64,000 nucleotides of DNA from Sipunculus nudus (Eukaryota; Annelida; Sipuncula; Golfingiida; Sipunculidae), in NCBI GenBank assembly GCA_026874595.1, contig CM049321.1:4457479-4521478 (forward strand), read 5' to 3'. The notes beneath the pieces are model-generated. The model searched no databases and had not been told where the DNA came from. It worked only from the letters and a program-made list of their open reading frames with translations. The stretch's first letter is position 1, and each line of letters starts with the position of its first letter. This document shows, in pieces, positions 11,817-23,700 of this stretch. The position numbers were made by a program, and so were the translations under genes.

Positions 11817-14800
11817 CTCTGTTTAAACAAAAAAGATGCATTTTATCGTTTTAAGGAATAATGTACATACGGATTAAAATGACTAAATATTAAACTAATG
11901 AAAACATACATGGTTATATTTTACTCAAGTGACTGGCCCTGATGATTTAATAATAATTCATTTTGTTTTTTGTTTTACTGATTTCCTTTAAATTATAGAC
12001 AGCATGCGTGTCTGGCGTATTCATTACGCCATACCAAATATTTTCTTTAGCGGACGTTTAAATAAAAGTCAAAGCGTAGTATTAGTTAAATGTTATTGTA
12101 TAATACAGACCAATCAAGGGCATTTCTTCAGCCTTTGAAATCGCAGACCTCTGCTTACTGGTGTTCTTTTTCTGTTGTAATAAAAACAGTTTGTAATTTC
12201 TAATGTATGCCATTGTGGTAAATGTTTAAAGCCACCCCTTCTTGATGTTTAAAATATATCGTCTGTGCCTTTACAAGGCTACATGGTAAAAAAATTGAAT
12301 TTATAATATCATTGTTTGTCGTTTAATACGGAGAATTATGCCAATTCAGCGATACCACCTCGATTGTATGCTGAATGCGAATTTTATACTTACTCTTTCA
12401 CAAAGGCAGTAAATCGCAGCACTGATGATAACAACGAGAACTAACAGGATTCCAACACATATCACAACAACCGTTACAAGGTTTGCACTCCTATCGCCAA
12501 TATCTGCCAGAACAAAGAGTATCTATATAAAGTTGTTAAACATTTAAATAAATGGACAAACAGTCCATGTTTAGGCTGGTTTTATGGAGTCAAAATATTG
12601 ATCGAATCATTTTCGAATCAAATGCATTATCTATCATTAGGTGTCCATGTTCTTTATACATTTTGCATACCTGCTTGGATTGTCTGATTTACGGATGGCC
12701 ATTTCGTTGATTTTATGGTTGCTACTGGAACAGAAAATGTAATCTGGTTAAACAAAGTAGGATATACATCCCAAATGAAAGGTCTCAGTGTAAACTTTAC
12801 GTAAGTAGCGACAGTTATTAGTCAATCAATTGACTACAAATTAAAAAGTATTCTAGTAATATCACAATTTATCACATACCTGCTTGGATTGTCTGATTTA
12901 CGGATGGCCATTCCGTTGATTTTATGCTTACTGCGAGAACAAAATGAAATGTGATTATACGTTGCAACATTTATCAGCCAATCAAATGCCTACCAAATGT
13001 TTACCAAGTGATATCATAAGTCATTTTTGAAATTGTGGACCTCACATAATTGTCTATAATATGCACGTCTTAATTTCACTCAGAAGGAGAGCCAAGAGTC
13101 TTCTGCTAACACACCTGACCAGCTATTTATATTTGAGGAGCACTGTCTCAGCTCTTAAAATGATTATGAGATTGGCTTGATTCGTGAAAAGTAATAACAA
13201 TTTAATTAAACATTAGTTCGTCTCACTATAGTTAGCATACATTCAAATACTGACAGTTTGCAGGATAAATTGATTGCTGCTAAGGGTGACTGCTTACGTT
13301 CTTTGTTTACACATATGACAGGCGCCTTAAATTGACACGATGTAGCTCTCAGCTTCCAGTCGGATATGGTTTTGTTGAGTGTGGCACAATGACCTCGTTC
13401 TGAGGGTTCCCCATCTGCCCACAAAGCGTTCCACAGTTCTCCTGCGTGGTACAGTATTATTAGAAATCATATTTCTGTAAAGGTACATGTTGGACCGCAA
13501 ACATTTGGTCATAGGTGTTCTTTCACGTCCTGGCGGTCCTGACCAGGAAAGAAAATACATTGAATATGCATGTTTCACTACGTGTATGATGCTGACTTTG
13601 AAAGTAATATGGTCCTATGCCTGGCCAATCAGGTGTTCAATACATTTCAATGAGGATAGCTACACAACATTAAGCATTAATTATGAACTGTAAAACAACA
13701 TTTTTTAAGATCAGTTGAAAGCATGATGTAAACACACTTCGTTTAATAATAATGTTATTCAATTTCGACATACAAAATTTACCTTCATGCTTTCTTAACT
13801 TGGACCTGAGTGCGAGTCAAATATATAAAGATTTGCAAATCAATAACGTCCTTCCTAACCTAACAAAAGGTCAGGGCTTTTATTTTTAAGATAATCGATA
13901 ATAATTTCAATCGTACTGGATAGAAAACGCTATAGACTTCAATTTGTATACACTTTCTATGATTCAGAGCAAATTTTATACTTCCTTACTTCTAAGCATC
14001 TATGGTTTTCTTTGAATCAGAAATATTAAGAGAATATGTCACATTCATGTCTAGATATCAAGAAAAGGACAGACAAGTCGAACAGGGATCAACCTGTTCC
14101 AATACACTTAATATCAAACAGGGACAACATATACATGAACATGTTACATATATCATTAAATAGTGGGCTGCCTGTCGAGTTTAATTTTGTGTGGGTTTTG
14201 CAAAGTTTTGATCAACACCATCACAGTAAACATTGAGACATCTTTTTTATAGGGTTCAAATTGTATTGGTTGAATCACACACTATTGTCATCATGTCAAC
14301 ATACATTTAGTCCTGAGGTGATCTTCCTGTGTCAGTATAGCTCTAGGTCACTATGCATTCATATCACTATTTATCCACATATCGTTGAACTCATCCCCTA
14401 GGCTATTGTAATGCTGTTCGCTCATTGGTTGCTACCTGAGCGAACTAGTCCCAGTCTGAGTTCCCACTGGGTGGCTTATGGTCTACTAGATCTACCCGAT
14501 CTGTGCTTTTAACTGACGCTTTAATCATACACAACGTGTCTAACAGGAAGTTGATTTAAATGTTAATAACAGCCTGATATAACTGGTGAAAAAACCATGG
14601 AATATATGGAAATATATGAAAAGAATAAAGAATGAAAAGGTATTTGGATATTTTACACAAGCGCATTGTGTGTGTTATGGATATGGGTATATTCTGAAAG
14701 CCTTTACCTATAATCCTTAATTTCTCAAATTCCTAAACATAATCCCTTAAAAGTTTAGTTATATTATCAGCTACAAGCTATAAGCAGACAATAACCTTGC

Positions 14801-17800
14801 ACAACAGCTGCTGACCCATGGAGAGCTAGGTCACTGGAGATAATAAAAGGTTATGCTATGACGCTGAAACAATTTTTTTCATTGGATCCTTTTACATAAG
14901 GTCAATCCTTAGTCTTTTACGGGCTCTGCTTATTAGAGAGCGCCTTATCAAATGGGGCATTGGTTTAAGTTATTTGTATATGAAAAGACTGTGGATATAT
15001 ATATTTTTTTTAATTTGGAACACAGAAGGGTTTCGAATCTGTCATCTAAATACCTGTGATTTTCGCGTCAGCATTGTATAGGTAACGATCTTTATTCTTA
15101 CCTGATTCTGTTCGAGTTTTCCTAAGAGGCAACCAGTCAATTCTTCTTAACCCAACCCAGAAGGTGTTGCAGACCCATTCTTTCATATTGAGCCGTTTCT
15201 TCAATACAGGATCAGTGACCGTTGCTAGTGGAGACCTGATTGCCTGGCAGAACACATGAGACTGGTGCCAAGTCATCTTTCTACAGTTGAACATGTAGCA
15301 CGTGCTATTGTACTCAATACAAGCCATGGGTCCTAGTCGTTTCATTAAGTCTTCACAGCCCTCTGGTAAAAAACCAAAAAAATAATTTATGTAACCATGA
15401 ATATCATATACCTGTTTTTTTTTTTTTTGTTTTTTTTTACTGTACGATGCAACACTGGCCTAAAGTTTATCATACATCGTTTGTCATAGAGAGAGGGAAA
15501 TTACTTATTCTGGTAGAGTGAACCTAACCTTATATTTAAGTTAAATCCAACTATAGTAAATAGTAAACTACAGTCTTACCTCTTTCATTCGCCAACCTTG
15601 GGACTAAGGGATTTATTGGCGGTAAGCGAGGGTGGCGGTTGATCGAGGGGTCAAAATGAGATGTGCAGAGTAGCTATAATCATACATTTCTTAGGCTTGT
15701 CTTTAACTAGTCATATTAAAAAAAATATTTTATACATTTATATAACTTTATTCACATAGAAATAAAAAAAACTACAAATAATTACTGAAAAATTCAGTGT
15801 GTACAATTTATTTGCAAAGATATACATGTATAATATATCCGGTCAAAATATAAAATTCTTCTGGTGCCATATCACTTTCATCCGAGTGTGCCCCAGAGAA
15901 TTCCGTAATGGAATGTAAAATGCGTCAGTATCGGACAGTTCCCTGTAGTTGAAGCTCTCAAAATATCATAAGACGGTGTTCTTGGCCTGACGGGCTTCAG
16001 TGGATGTGTGCGGAAGTGGGGAACTATTTCCTCAGGTTCAGAGGTTGGACCGGCTGTATCATCGTAGTCTGTCACTGTTACCACGATATCTTGATCGCTC
16101 AAAAGCTGTGCTGTTCCTATATTCTAATCGGCATTGGCGCATTCCTGATAAGACCTGCGTGCACTGTGGTCAATCTAGAGGCAATCTGTCACTCGTTGTA
16201 GAATAGGAAGGATAATGTTTATTCTGGACCGCCGTCCCGATCTGTTTCATTTTGCTGGTCACCCTTGGATAAATATCCTGTGTATTTCCAACAATTGCCG
16301 ATGGTGGAGCTACTGACAGAATTTCAGGCACGCTTCGTCCAGCGAACTGTGTCACTAAGGTAAATCCCCCTAGGTTCGCTATTGTCTTCACACGACATTT
16401 ATAAGCCGCTTGACCTCGTACCCCTGTTATTTGCTCCAAACTACTCATCCGTTTTGCTTCATTAAATGACACTTATCCAGACAACTCAAGGTGTGAAATT
16501 AACACGGGTGACTCTGCTGATGCCAGCTGGTTCCCAAAACAACTCGAGGGTGTTAAGTCATTAATTAATCAGTGGCACTTGATCCACAAGCAGTGAGGCG
16601 TGACATGTTGTAAACACAGACGCTGCCAGGTCAGCTGGGCCCAAGCGATAACACCCCGGCTTGTTAATTATTTCCGACTTGACTTAAATTGGAATGAGGA
16701 AGTTGCCGTATAATCAAGGGAATGTGGTACATAAGGTTTAAAAACCACCTGGCGGATGGCGGATTGCTAGGCTGGCAAATGAACGAGGTGAATAGGTAGT
16801 AAGGAAATCGGGACCATGTCATTTGTTGGCGATAGGCGAGGTTTTCGGATGAAGGAGGGGTGATTGAAAGAGGGTAGACTGTATTGCTTTATGTTGTACA
16901 GATTTCTGCATTTCTGAGCCTTGGTGACCATTTTATAATTCCAGGATTTTGGCTTCAAAATTTCTATCAATGTATTATATAGTAAAATGTTTTCAGACGG
17001 GATGACTCCATGGGTTATTTAAACAATTAGGTACTCTTTGAACTGATAGATTTGTCTGTAGATAAGACATGTGGTGCAACCGAATGTAGTATTATTTTGA
17101 TATTTTTGTTCTACTGAAACGTCCGGCCAAGGCCTGGATTATGAAAGGACAACTATTTCAAACCTTATATACAAAACAATGAGTATAAAAATTATACTGC
17201 ATAAAAAAATATTTACCTGATACTCCACACAACTGTCCAATATCTAGGCTGCATGGCGCCGACTTGATTTCTTCTATTTTCTGGTCGAAGAACGCACAGT
17301 CCTCGTCATGGTCACCAATGAGTTCGTCTGGAACAGAGAATTATTAAGAAACACTGAATTCTAAAATAATATTATTGTTAATGTTAAATATAATAATGAT
17401 AGATTTGGGATATTTCACACATTATGTTTATAAAAGATGTACATAAAGAGATAAACTGAATAATCTGTCCACTTTCTGTATATTCTGATCACGTAAACTG
17501 ATTTACTCATTAGCCATATCGGGGTTACAGACACACACAATTGTAAGAATAACATACCATTTAAGTATTACATAAATACATACTGACAAACCAAAGATAT
17601 AAATAAATATTGTATCATTGCTCACTATATTATTTTCATAAACTTAATAGTAATAGACACATACCTTCCTTTGTATCGTCCAGCCACGTCCATCCCGACA
17701 ACCTCGTCTTCCGTAGTGACATCCAGAGTGTTTGTATGTCCTTATCCTTGGCCGCTGATGTCACCATCTCTACCTTTGTCATGTTGTCAACAGAGGGCAG

Positions 17801-20800
17801 GGCCATGTTCTCAGACCGACAGCAGGCGGCAGCTTCATCAAACGTCATGTGTCCAACACAGGCACCTAAGAAATCAATAATAATGACGCTATGCTATTAC
17901 AATAACACTATTTCATTTCTCGTCAAAAATTAATATTTGTAAATGGTGAAAAAAGGTGGATTACGATCTTTTTAGGCTTTTTTTTTACAAACCCTTTCAC
18001 TAACTTGTTAAATGTAGCAAAAAGCGGTTTGTGGTACCTTTAAGCTGGTATTTTAAATTACTCAATTGTATTCATATATTCTATGTATTTCTCTGCTACA
18101 TTTATGGATATCAGTTAAAATATCTGGTACATAGATTTCTTGGAAAGTGAAGGGTCAGAACAGAGACATAATATGCATAAAAAAATGCCATGAGACATTT
18201 AATAGCGTTTCTCTATCATAATGTGTTGTACGCGGCTATATGGTGTCAGCCGGAAACAAAGGATGTTTAAAATAATAGAGTATGGTCTTTTTTATTTTAG
18301 TGAATACTTTGTGAAACTGATGCGCTTCTAAAAAGTTTTAACCAGTTTAAAAATTCATCCGAGAATTTAGTGGAGGTAAGTGGAAGTAATCAATTTTACA
18401 AGAAATCCTAAAGACGATTAAGTATATTTCGGCCGATTTATCCTGTAAGACCCTAACAAGGCGACCATTATATTAGCTCATATGAGAATTTAATTCAAAC
18501 AATTTGTGTTATAAATATGAGTAGGAAATGTGCAGTACTTCAAAAGTTACGATATCCAAAAGGAAGCCTATTTTTCGGCAGATTAGATCTTGGATGCAAG
18601 GTCAAGGCCAACAATTTTCAAAATCAACTGCAATATTGATGGTACAATTTGTGAATCAAATGTGCACTAAATGTAGAAGAGTCCGACTTCTCTGGTGCTC
18701 CAAAGCATGTTTGTGCTACATAGTTCGCAGAATATTGGTCATTGTGATCTCATTTTGAATTTCAAATAAGATTTTACCAAGACCTCCTTAGATGTCAAGT
18801 TAAAAGTTGCTGCGTTTTATTATTATGATTTGTGCCATGTTAACGGACGGTCGGGCGGAAGGACGATGGACCAAGACCGGTCGCTACAACCAAGCATGAA
18901 AGTCACCATGAGTACGTACAGAATGAGGGAATACCTTCTATTCACACTTTCTTTACCGTACGTTCCTTTAAATACCTTCTGTTGTCACGTAGAAAAACAG
19001 CGACGGCTCTATAAGTGAATAGTATATAGTACAATATTACGGTTGGCACACTTTTAATCTTTAACGTTGCCTTTATGACCTTATTGCCTCGATCACTTCA
19101 CAAGGGAAGATGGCACATCGAAAATGCTGTAGACTATTTATATCAGACATGATTAAATACCCGCGTCGTCTCTGGTGCTATGACCCGGCTATTCAAGCAA
19201 TATACACTCAAAGAAGAAGAAGATTACTTGCCTTGTACAAGCAGGATATAAAGTGTTTATACCTTGACATATAGTTCATGTCCCATGGTGGTGGACTAAA
19301 TGTGCATTCACATGAAAACCCTCTCATTAGTGTTTCATTAGGTCAATGTATTGCTGTTACAATGTTCATCAGCTCAACTATTTTGTTACTTTATTTTTTT
19401 AGATATTAAACAATAAGCAATGACCTGCCTGTTCATGAATTCGATATTTGAAATTAACTGTTAAAAGCATCCAAATCACAAGAATCATAACAAAATAGTT
19501 TTGAAGGGACTCATCAGGAAATATCTTTCAAAGTCAGATTTTGATTAGTCACAAAAATACCTTTGGAAGCACTCGAAATCTGGCAGATCACATTCATAAA
19601 TGGGTAATTATTCATAACCATTATTGAGGAATAATTAATAATTCATTAGATTGCGATGTGCCAGCTCGGACACAGGGGAGGGGTCAAGGGGTCCAGACCC
19701 CTCCACCCCCTCTTTCACCGCCGCAACCTTTTTTTAAGGATTTCAAACCTTTTCTTGTGGCAAGGACCCCACCCCCCCCGCCCTCCCCTTTTCCAGACCT
19801 GGGGACTTTCCTTTAGGATTAGACATTAGCCCCTGCCAAGCATGATACACGTATGTTCTCTTATCACGTTGATGCACTATCACGTTGATGCAACACATAC
19901 TAATATATCACTGACAGGTGATTAAAGAATTTCTCCAACGATCAGCATACTAAAAAAGTGGCGGGCTGAACTCGTACATGTGTTGGAGTTATCATAGGAC
20001 AGGTGCAAATCATGAGGCATGTTTTATTTTACTTAACGCCCAGTTTATTCGAAAGTCTCCTGTCGGGGCCCCCACCAAAGCTGTTGTGAATCACTTGTAT
20101 ATGTAACTTATCTGCGAATCTGTTTTCGGAACCATCACTGAAGCAGGCCTAATACGAGACTTTTATAATGCATTATAGTGTTAATTTGACTGGTACTTTT
20201 TTTCAGATTTTAAGATATATTTAAAGTGCTTCGGCTGATCTCCATTTAATGCAGAAGCGGATACAGGTGGTGGACAAACCCCCCCCCCCCCACATTTCAG
20301 ATGTAGCAAGCTTTAATGGTTTCAGGCCAATTTTTGCGGCCTAGTCCCCCCCCCCCCTTTCGGACCTGGGGACCTCCAGGTTATGTCAATAGTCCTCCTT
20401 GAGTGCACCTCTCCTTCTCCTAAATCCTAGATCTGCCTCAGCTGAGAGTGTTAATGATTTATCTCACTTTTTTACGCATGTGGCGAAGTGTGTTCTGTTA
20501 TCTAATGAATTACCGTTGTACAAATATAAGCATATTAGCCAAATACTTCAACCACCAGACACAGTTCTGCCCGGTACTATTAATGTTACGGGGCAAAATA
20601 TCTTGCATTCTTGGTCTATACATGTTATAAGAATACACTCAGTGTCTTTGCTAAGTCGAAATCATATTCATCACATGCTGATGAGAGCCCGAGTTATTAT
20701 TAAAGGTCATTCCGATGTGCACTGGCCCCAAATATATGCTCATGTAGGATACAGAGAATTTCATCATCAAGTCAGCACCTTGAAGTTTTTCTTTTCCCGT

Positions 20801-20805
20801 GTAAG

Positions 20806-20871
<66 letters not shown>

Positions 20872-21395
20872 GGTAGAGTTACCCTCCGTTGTAAAGTGCT
20901 CTATGGCCTACAGACGCAACTTGGTATGAGTATTGTAAATTTGTCTTTTATATTGCTTTTTATATTGTTTATTTGTATTGTGTATTTTCATTATATATGT
21001 GTATTTTATATTTATATCATATGTGTATACTACTGAAATGTTTACTGTACCCAGGACCCTATTAAATATCAGCTTACTTGCTACATGGGCTTCCTGGTAA
21101 AATATATTTGTATTAATTATAAACATTAAAACCACAATAAACCTCTGTGCCCTGTTATGTTCCAGTATTTCCCCGCCCAATCCTATTGTGCCCCCGAGGA
21201 CAATAGGATCAGTGTCAGTCATTTAATGCCCCCCCCCCCCCCCCAATACGCACGAAGCATAATCTCGTAATCTCGTAAAGTCTCGGCTTTTCAAACCACG
21301 CCGTTAGCTTCATTCTAACAACATTCACCTGATGATCGGGTCGCATCCCCTGAAACAGACTGTAGTGAATTTACAGTTTTGTTTTCCTTCAGAGT

Positions 21396-21459
<64 letters not shown>

Positions 21460-23507
21460 CAGATAGATATACACACACACATTTGGCCAATGTCTATAAA
21501 TATCGTCGGCCCCATTCACACTTAAAAGTAGTTTCCTGGGGAATACTCTTGACAGATGGGAAAAATTAAAAGCGACCCTTCCATAAGCATAAATAATCAA
21601 TGTTTGAAGCTTTCCGGAGTATTTTTATGTACATGTTTATCTTATTGCAAGCTGTTACAAGTTCAGAGATTTGCGTAATTACACAGTTTCAAAGTAATCA
21701 TATACTGATGGGTACATTTAGTGAATCAAGTTTGAGAGGAAATGGTGCACTACAGTTAGAAAAGTATGACTTTTGTGGTGCTCCAAAGCATGTTTGTACT
21801 GCAGAGTTTGCAGGATATAGGTCATTGTGACCTATTTTTGAGTTTCAAATGAGATTCTACCCGGACCTCCTTTAATGTAATATTTTATATTTCTGTAGAT
21901 GAGAAATTGAAATCCAAGGTCAAGGGCAACAGTTTTCAAAATCATCTTCTTTATCAATGTTAACAATCAGTGAATCAAAATTGATTAAAAGGATATGCAC
22001 CACTTTACATTAAGAAGAATTTGACTTCCATGGTTCTCCATAATATATGTTTGCTGTATAGTTCGCAGAATATATGTCACTGTGGCCTAATTGTGGGTTT
22101 TCAATGATAGATTTCCAAGACCTACCTGGATATTAAGTTGCTTTGTCTAACGGTTACGATTTGTGCCCTACTAACGGACGGAGGGGCGACGGACAAAGAC
22201 CCAGCATTAAAGTCAGCTGAGCTAAAAAGAGTATGTTAGAATACCTTCTATTCACACTGTCTTGTGTTTACGTTAACCTAACATCCCTTGAAATACTCTG
22301 CTGTCAAGTAGACAAAAAACAGTGACATCTCTATCAGATAACTGCTTACGTTTCCTTTATGATCTTATCGCCCCGATCAATACACAAGGGTACACTGGGT
22401 CTTTACAAGATGGCACATCGATATGCCTGTAGACTATTTATATCAGACATGATTAATTAACGCGTTATCTCTGGTGCTATGACCCGGCTATTCACGCAAA
22501 ACGCACTCAATGAAGACTCAATGCCTAATCTATACCTTGACATATATCTCATGACCCATGGTGGTGGTATAAATATACTCTAACATGTAAGTAAAATTAG
22601 GTTCTCATTAGGTTCTCTCTGGTATTACCTTAATGTTTTGCTGTCACAATGTTCATCAGCTCACTGCCATAACTATTCTGGTTACTTGAATATTTTGATA
22701 TTCAACAGTAAGCTATGACCAGCCTGGTCATGAATTCGATATTTGATCGTAACCGTCAAAGGCATGTAAATCACTAGACTCCTCACAAAATAGCTTTGAA
22801 TCATTCAAAATCAGGCAGATCACTTTCATAAATGGGTATTTATACATAAACATTATTCTGGGATAATAAATAATTCATTAAATTGCTATGTGCCAACTCC
22901 GACCAAGCAGAAACGGATATAGCGGAGTAGTCCTAGCGGTCTGGGGTCCCCCCCCCCCCCCCCCCCCAAGATCAGCGCACTAAAAAGTGGCAAGTTGAAC
23001 TCGTACATGTGTTGGGTGATCATAAGGCAGGTTGCAGATCCTGAGTCGGGTTTAATGTTACTGTATCTCCAGTTTATTTGAATGTCCCCTGTCGGGTCCC
23101 CAACAGAACTGTTGTGACCTATATGTATTTTGTAACTGACAATCGCCGAAAACGCGCTAAAAAGAGACCTCTATTATGCATTATTGTATTTTGGTGACTG
23201 GAACATTTTTTTCAATTTTCAAAGATATTTAAAGTGCTTCGGTTATTCTCCATTTAAAGTCACATTTTAAACAATTACAACAGTAAAACTATACCTTCTT
23301 GTGGCTCCCGTTACGTGTCCCTCCCCGTCACATGTATTTCACCTCAAGTGAGCATGTAATTGTACCCTATTATTTATTAATTATATAACATTGTTTGTAC
23401 GTGAAATCCTTTGAAATTAAGGATTTTCAATGGACCTTATGGAAATCAAACTTACCTTTAGTTATACCGAGGCTGCAAAGAAAGACAATCAGATAATTAA
23501 TCGCCAT
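11529..23507 (-). CDS. Transmembrane C-type lectin receptor with a pre-NACHT-like cytosolic segment (nine exons visible)
   Basis: Gene model built by hand from splice sites. Exons on the minus strand are 23507-23456, 17865-17665, 17327-17217, 15362-15102, 13441-13298, 12930-12880, 12724-12671, 12503-12394 and 11816-11610. All junctions are GT-AG. The extracellular introns are phase 1 and the intron after the membrane exon is phase 0. The sum is 1191 nt, exactly 397 open codons. Order of parts: signal peptide (about 1-17), CTLD1 (18-121), CTLD2 (122-256), twin stalk exons (257-273, 274-291), membrane helix (about 300-325), cytosolic segment (329-397). The likely role is cell-surface recognition of glycans or microbes coupled to a STAND/NACHT-type module inside the cell. 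The lectin folds are seen; the NACHT link is inferred from the last exon only. If the last exon is not spliced, the frame stops at 11529 (423 aa). Confidence 0.82.
12394..12503 (-). CDS. Receptor exon 8: transmembrane helix
   Basis: Residues 292-328. After a short polar lead (DIGDRSAN) comes a stretch of about 26 hydrophobic residues (VTVVVICVGILLVLVV and following), then YCLCER at the cytosolic face. The acceptor is phase 1 and the GTAAGT donor leaves a complete codon (phase 0), so the intron phase changes exactly at the membrane boundary. Together with the signal peptide this predicts a type I membrane protein. Confidence 0.88.
12671..12930 (-). CDS. Receptor exons 6-7: duplicated stalk exons
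   Basis: Two mini-exons, 12930-12880 (51 nt) and 12724-12671 (54 nt), are near-identical: both end in a shared coding block reading WPSVNQTIQA and the same GTATG donor, differing at a few residues and by one codon near the acceptor. Both are phase 1-1, so either can be skipped without shifting the frame. They form a short Thr/Ser-rich linker with an N-x-T glycosylation site each, between CTLD2 and the membrane. This is a recent tandem exon duplication. Confidence 0.85.
13298..15362 (-). CDS. Receptor exons 4-5: C-type lectin domain 2
   Basis: Exon 4 (15362-15102, residues 122-208) starts EGCEDLMKRLG, continues with CIEYNSTCYMF and MTWHQSHVFCQAI (the tW..A...C helix), and has FWVGLRR, the WIGL core. 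Exon 5 (13441-13298, residues 209-256) has WADGEPSERGHCATL and closes with DWKLRATSC...APVICV. This is a complete long-form CTLD. The EPS triplet stands where EPN would confer mannose-type binding, so calcium-dependent sugar binding is possible but altered. The phase-1 exon ends match their neighbours. Intron 4 (13442-15101) shows no other coding signal. Confidence 0.9.
15860..16472 (-). pseudogene. Frameshifted coding remnant inside receptor intron 3, unrecognised
   Basis: Two adjoining minus-strand frames look protein-like. One runs 16472-16170 and begins, after an internal Met, SSLEQITGVRGQAAYKC. A second frame (about 16190-15878) carries SDQDIVVTVTDYDD and then RPRTPSYDIL. A third frame near the end also reads plausibly (YRELSDTDAFYIPLRNS). 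Reading through needs at least two frame changes, so this looks like a decayed intronless copy of some coding sequence. Acidic, Pro- and Tyr-rich content suggests a cytoplasmic tail, but I recognise no family. No good splice sites link it to the receptor. Confidence 0.35.
17217..17865 (-). CDS. Receptor exons 2-3: C-type lectin domain 1
   Basis: Exon 2 (17865-17665, residues 18-84) carries MTFDEAAACCRSENMALPSV, the usual 'W/F..A...C......L..' start of a CTLD, and a WMSL...GWTW core like the WIGL motif. Exon 3 (17327-17217, residues 85-121) gives the C-terminal half with HDEDCAFF and two closing cysteines, ending QLCGVS. Both exons are bounded by phase-1 introns. The domain lacks the usual N-terminal strand with its CxxGW and CY cysteines and shows no EPN or QPD sugar-binding triplet, so it may be a structural or protein-binding CTLD. 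Confidence 0.85.
18560..21400. repeat. Duplicated repeat block, copy A (receptor intron 1)
   Basis: Matches copy B (about 21860-30290) in the same order over most of its length. Shared landmarks include a GATTTGTGCC...AACGGACGG end (18830 and 22147), AAGATGGCACATCGA (19107 and 22409), TGTTAATGATT (20448 and 23577), a divergent single 257-bp unit (about 20575-20830 against the array), and TCTCGTAAAGTCTCGG (21271 and 30173). Divergence is moderate, so the duplication is not recent. A poly-C-rich MITE-like insert at about 20253-20440 lies where copy B has the receptor signal exon. The open frames here are not genes. Confidence 0.75.
20810..20869. repeat. (TA)n microsatellite
   Basis: Uninterrupted TA dinucleotide tract at the end of the single-copy 257-bp homologue in copy A. 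It corresponds in position to the (TA)n that closes every unit of the array in copy B. Confidence 0.95.
21397..21480. repeat. (TA)n-(GA)n-(CA)n compound microsatellite
   Basis: A TA tract of about 26 bp runs into about 33 bp of GA, then GATA and CA repeats. It lies at the right end of duplicated block A. Confidence 0.95.
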
Positions 23508-23700
23508 CTTTTTTCTTGATGTATATCGTTTCTAACCCACATTGTTTAATACGCGGGAAGCGTTATAAGCTGACAGTGTTAATGATTAAACTCACGTTTG
23601 TTTACGAACGTGACGAAGCGTATTCTGTTATCTGATAAATTACGCTTGGCTAAAATTATAGGCATGGTAGCCTAATACTAAAACCACTATAACCACAGTA
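21860..23700. repeat. Duplicated repeat block, copy B, single-copy part
   Basis: Counterpart of about 18560-20570, carrying a 19-C run near 22950-22968. The receptor signal exon (23456-23507) lies inside a stretch of B (about 23265-23560) that has no equivalent in A. Confidence 0.7.
23456..23507 (-). CDS. Receptor exon 1: start codon and signal peptide
   Basis: ATG at 23507-23505 opens a frame reading MAINYLIVFLCSLGITK, a classic hydrophobic secretion signal with a small-residue C-end. A strong GTAAG donor follows and leaves one base over (phase 1), which fits the phase of exon 2, although intron 1 is about 5.6 kb. No clear TATA box is seen in the 190 bp upstream, where the 257-bp array begins. 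The exon is too short to appear as an ORF and is recognised by signal-like content plus the donor. Confidence 0.75.

Noticed and set aside
20399-20869. 156-codon open frame ending in a long Ile/Tyr run
   Set aside because: It ends in the (TA)n tract and covers duplicated non-coding repeat; the homologous stretch in block B is not open.
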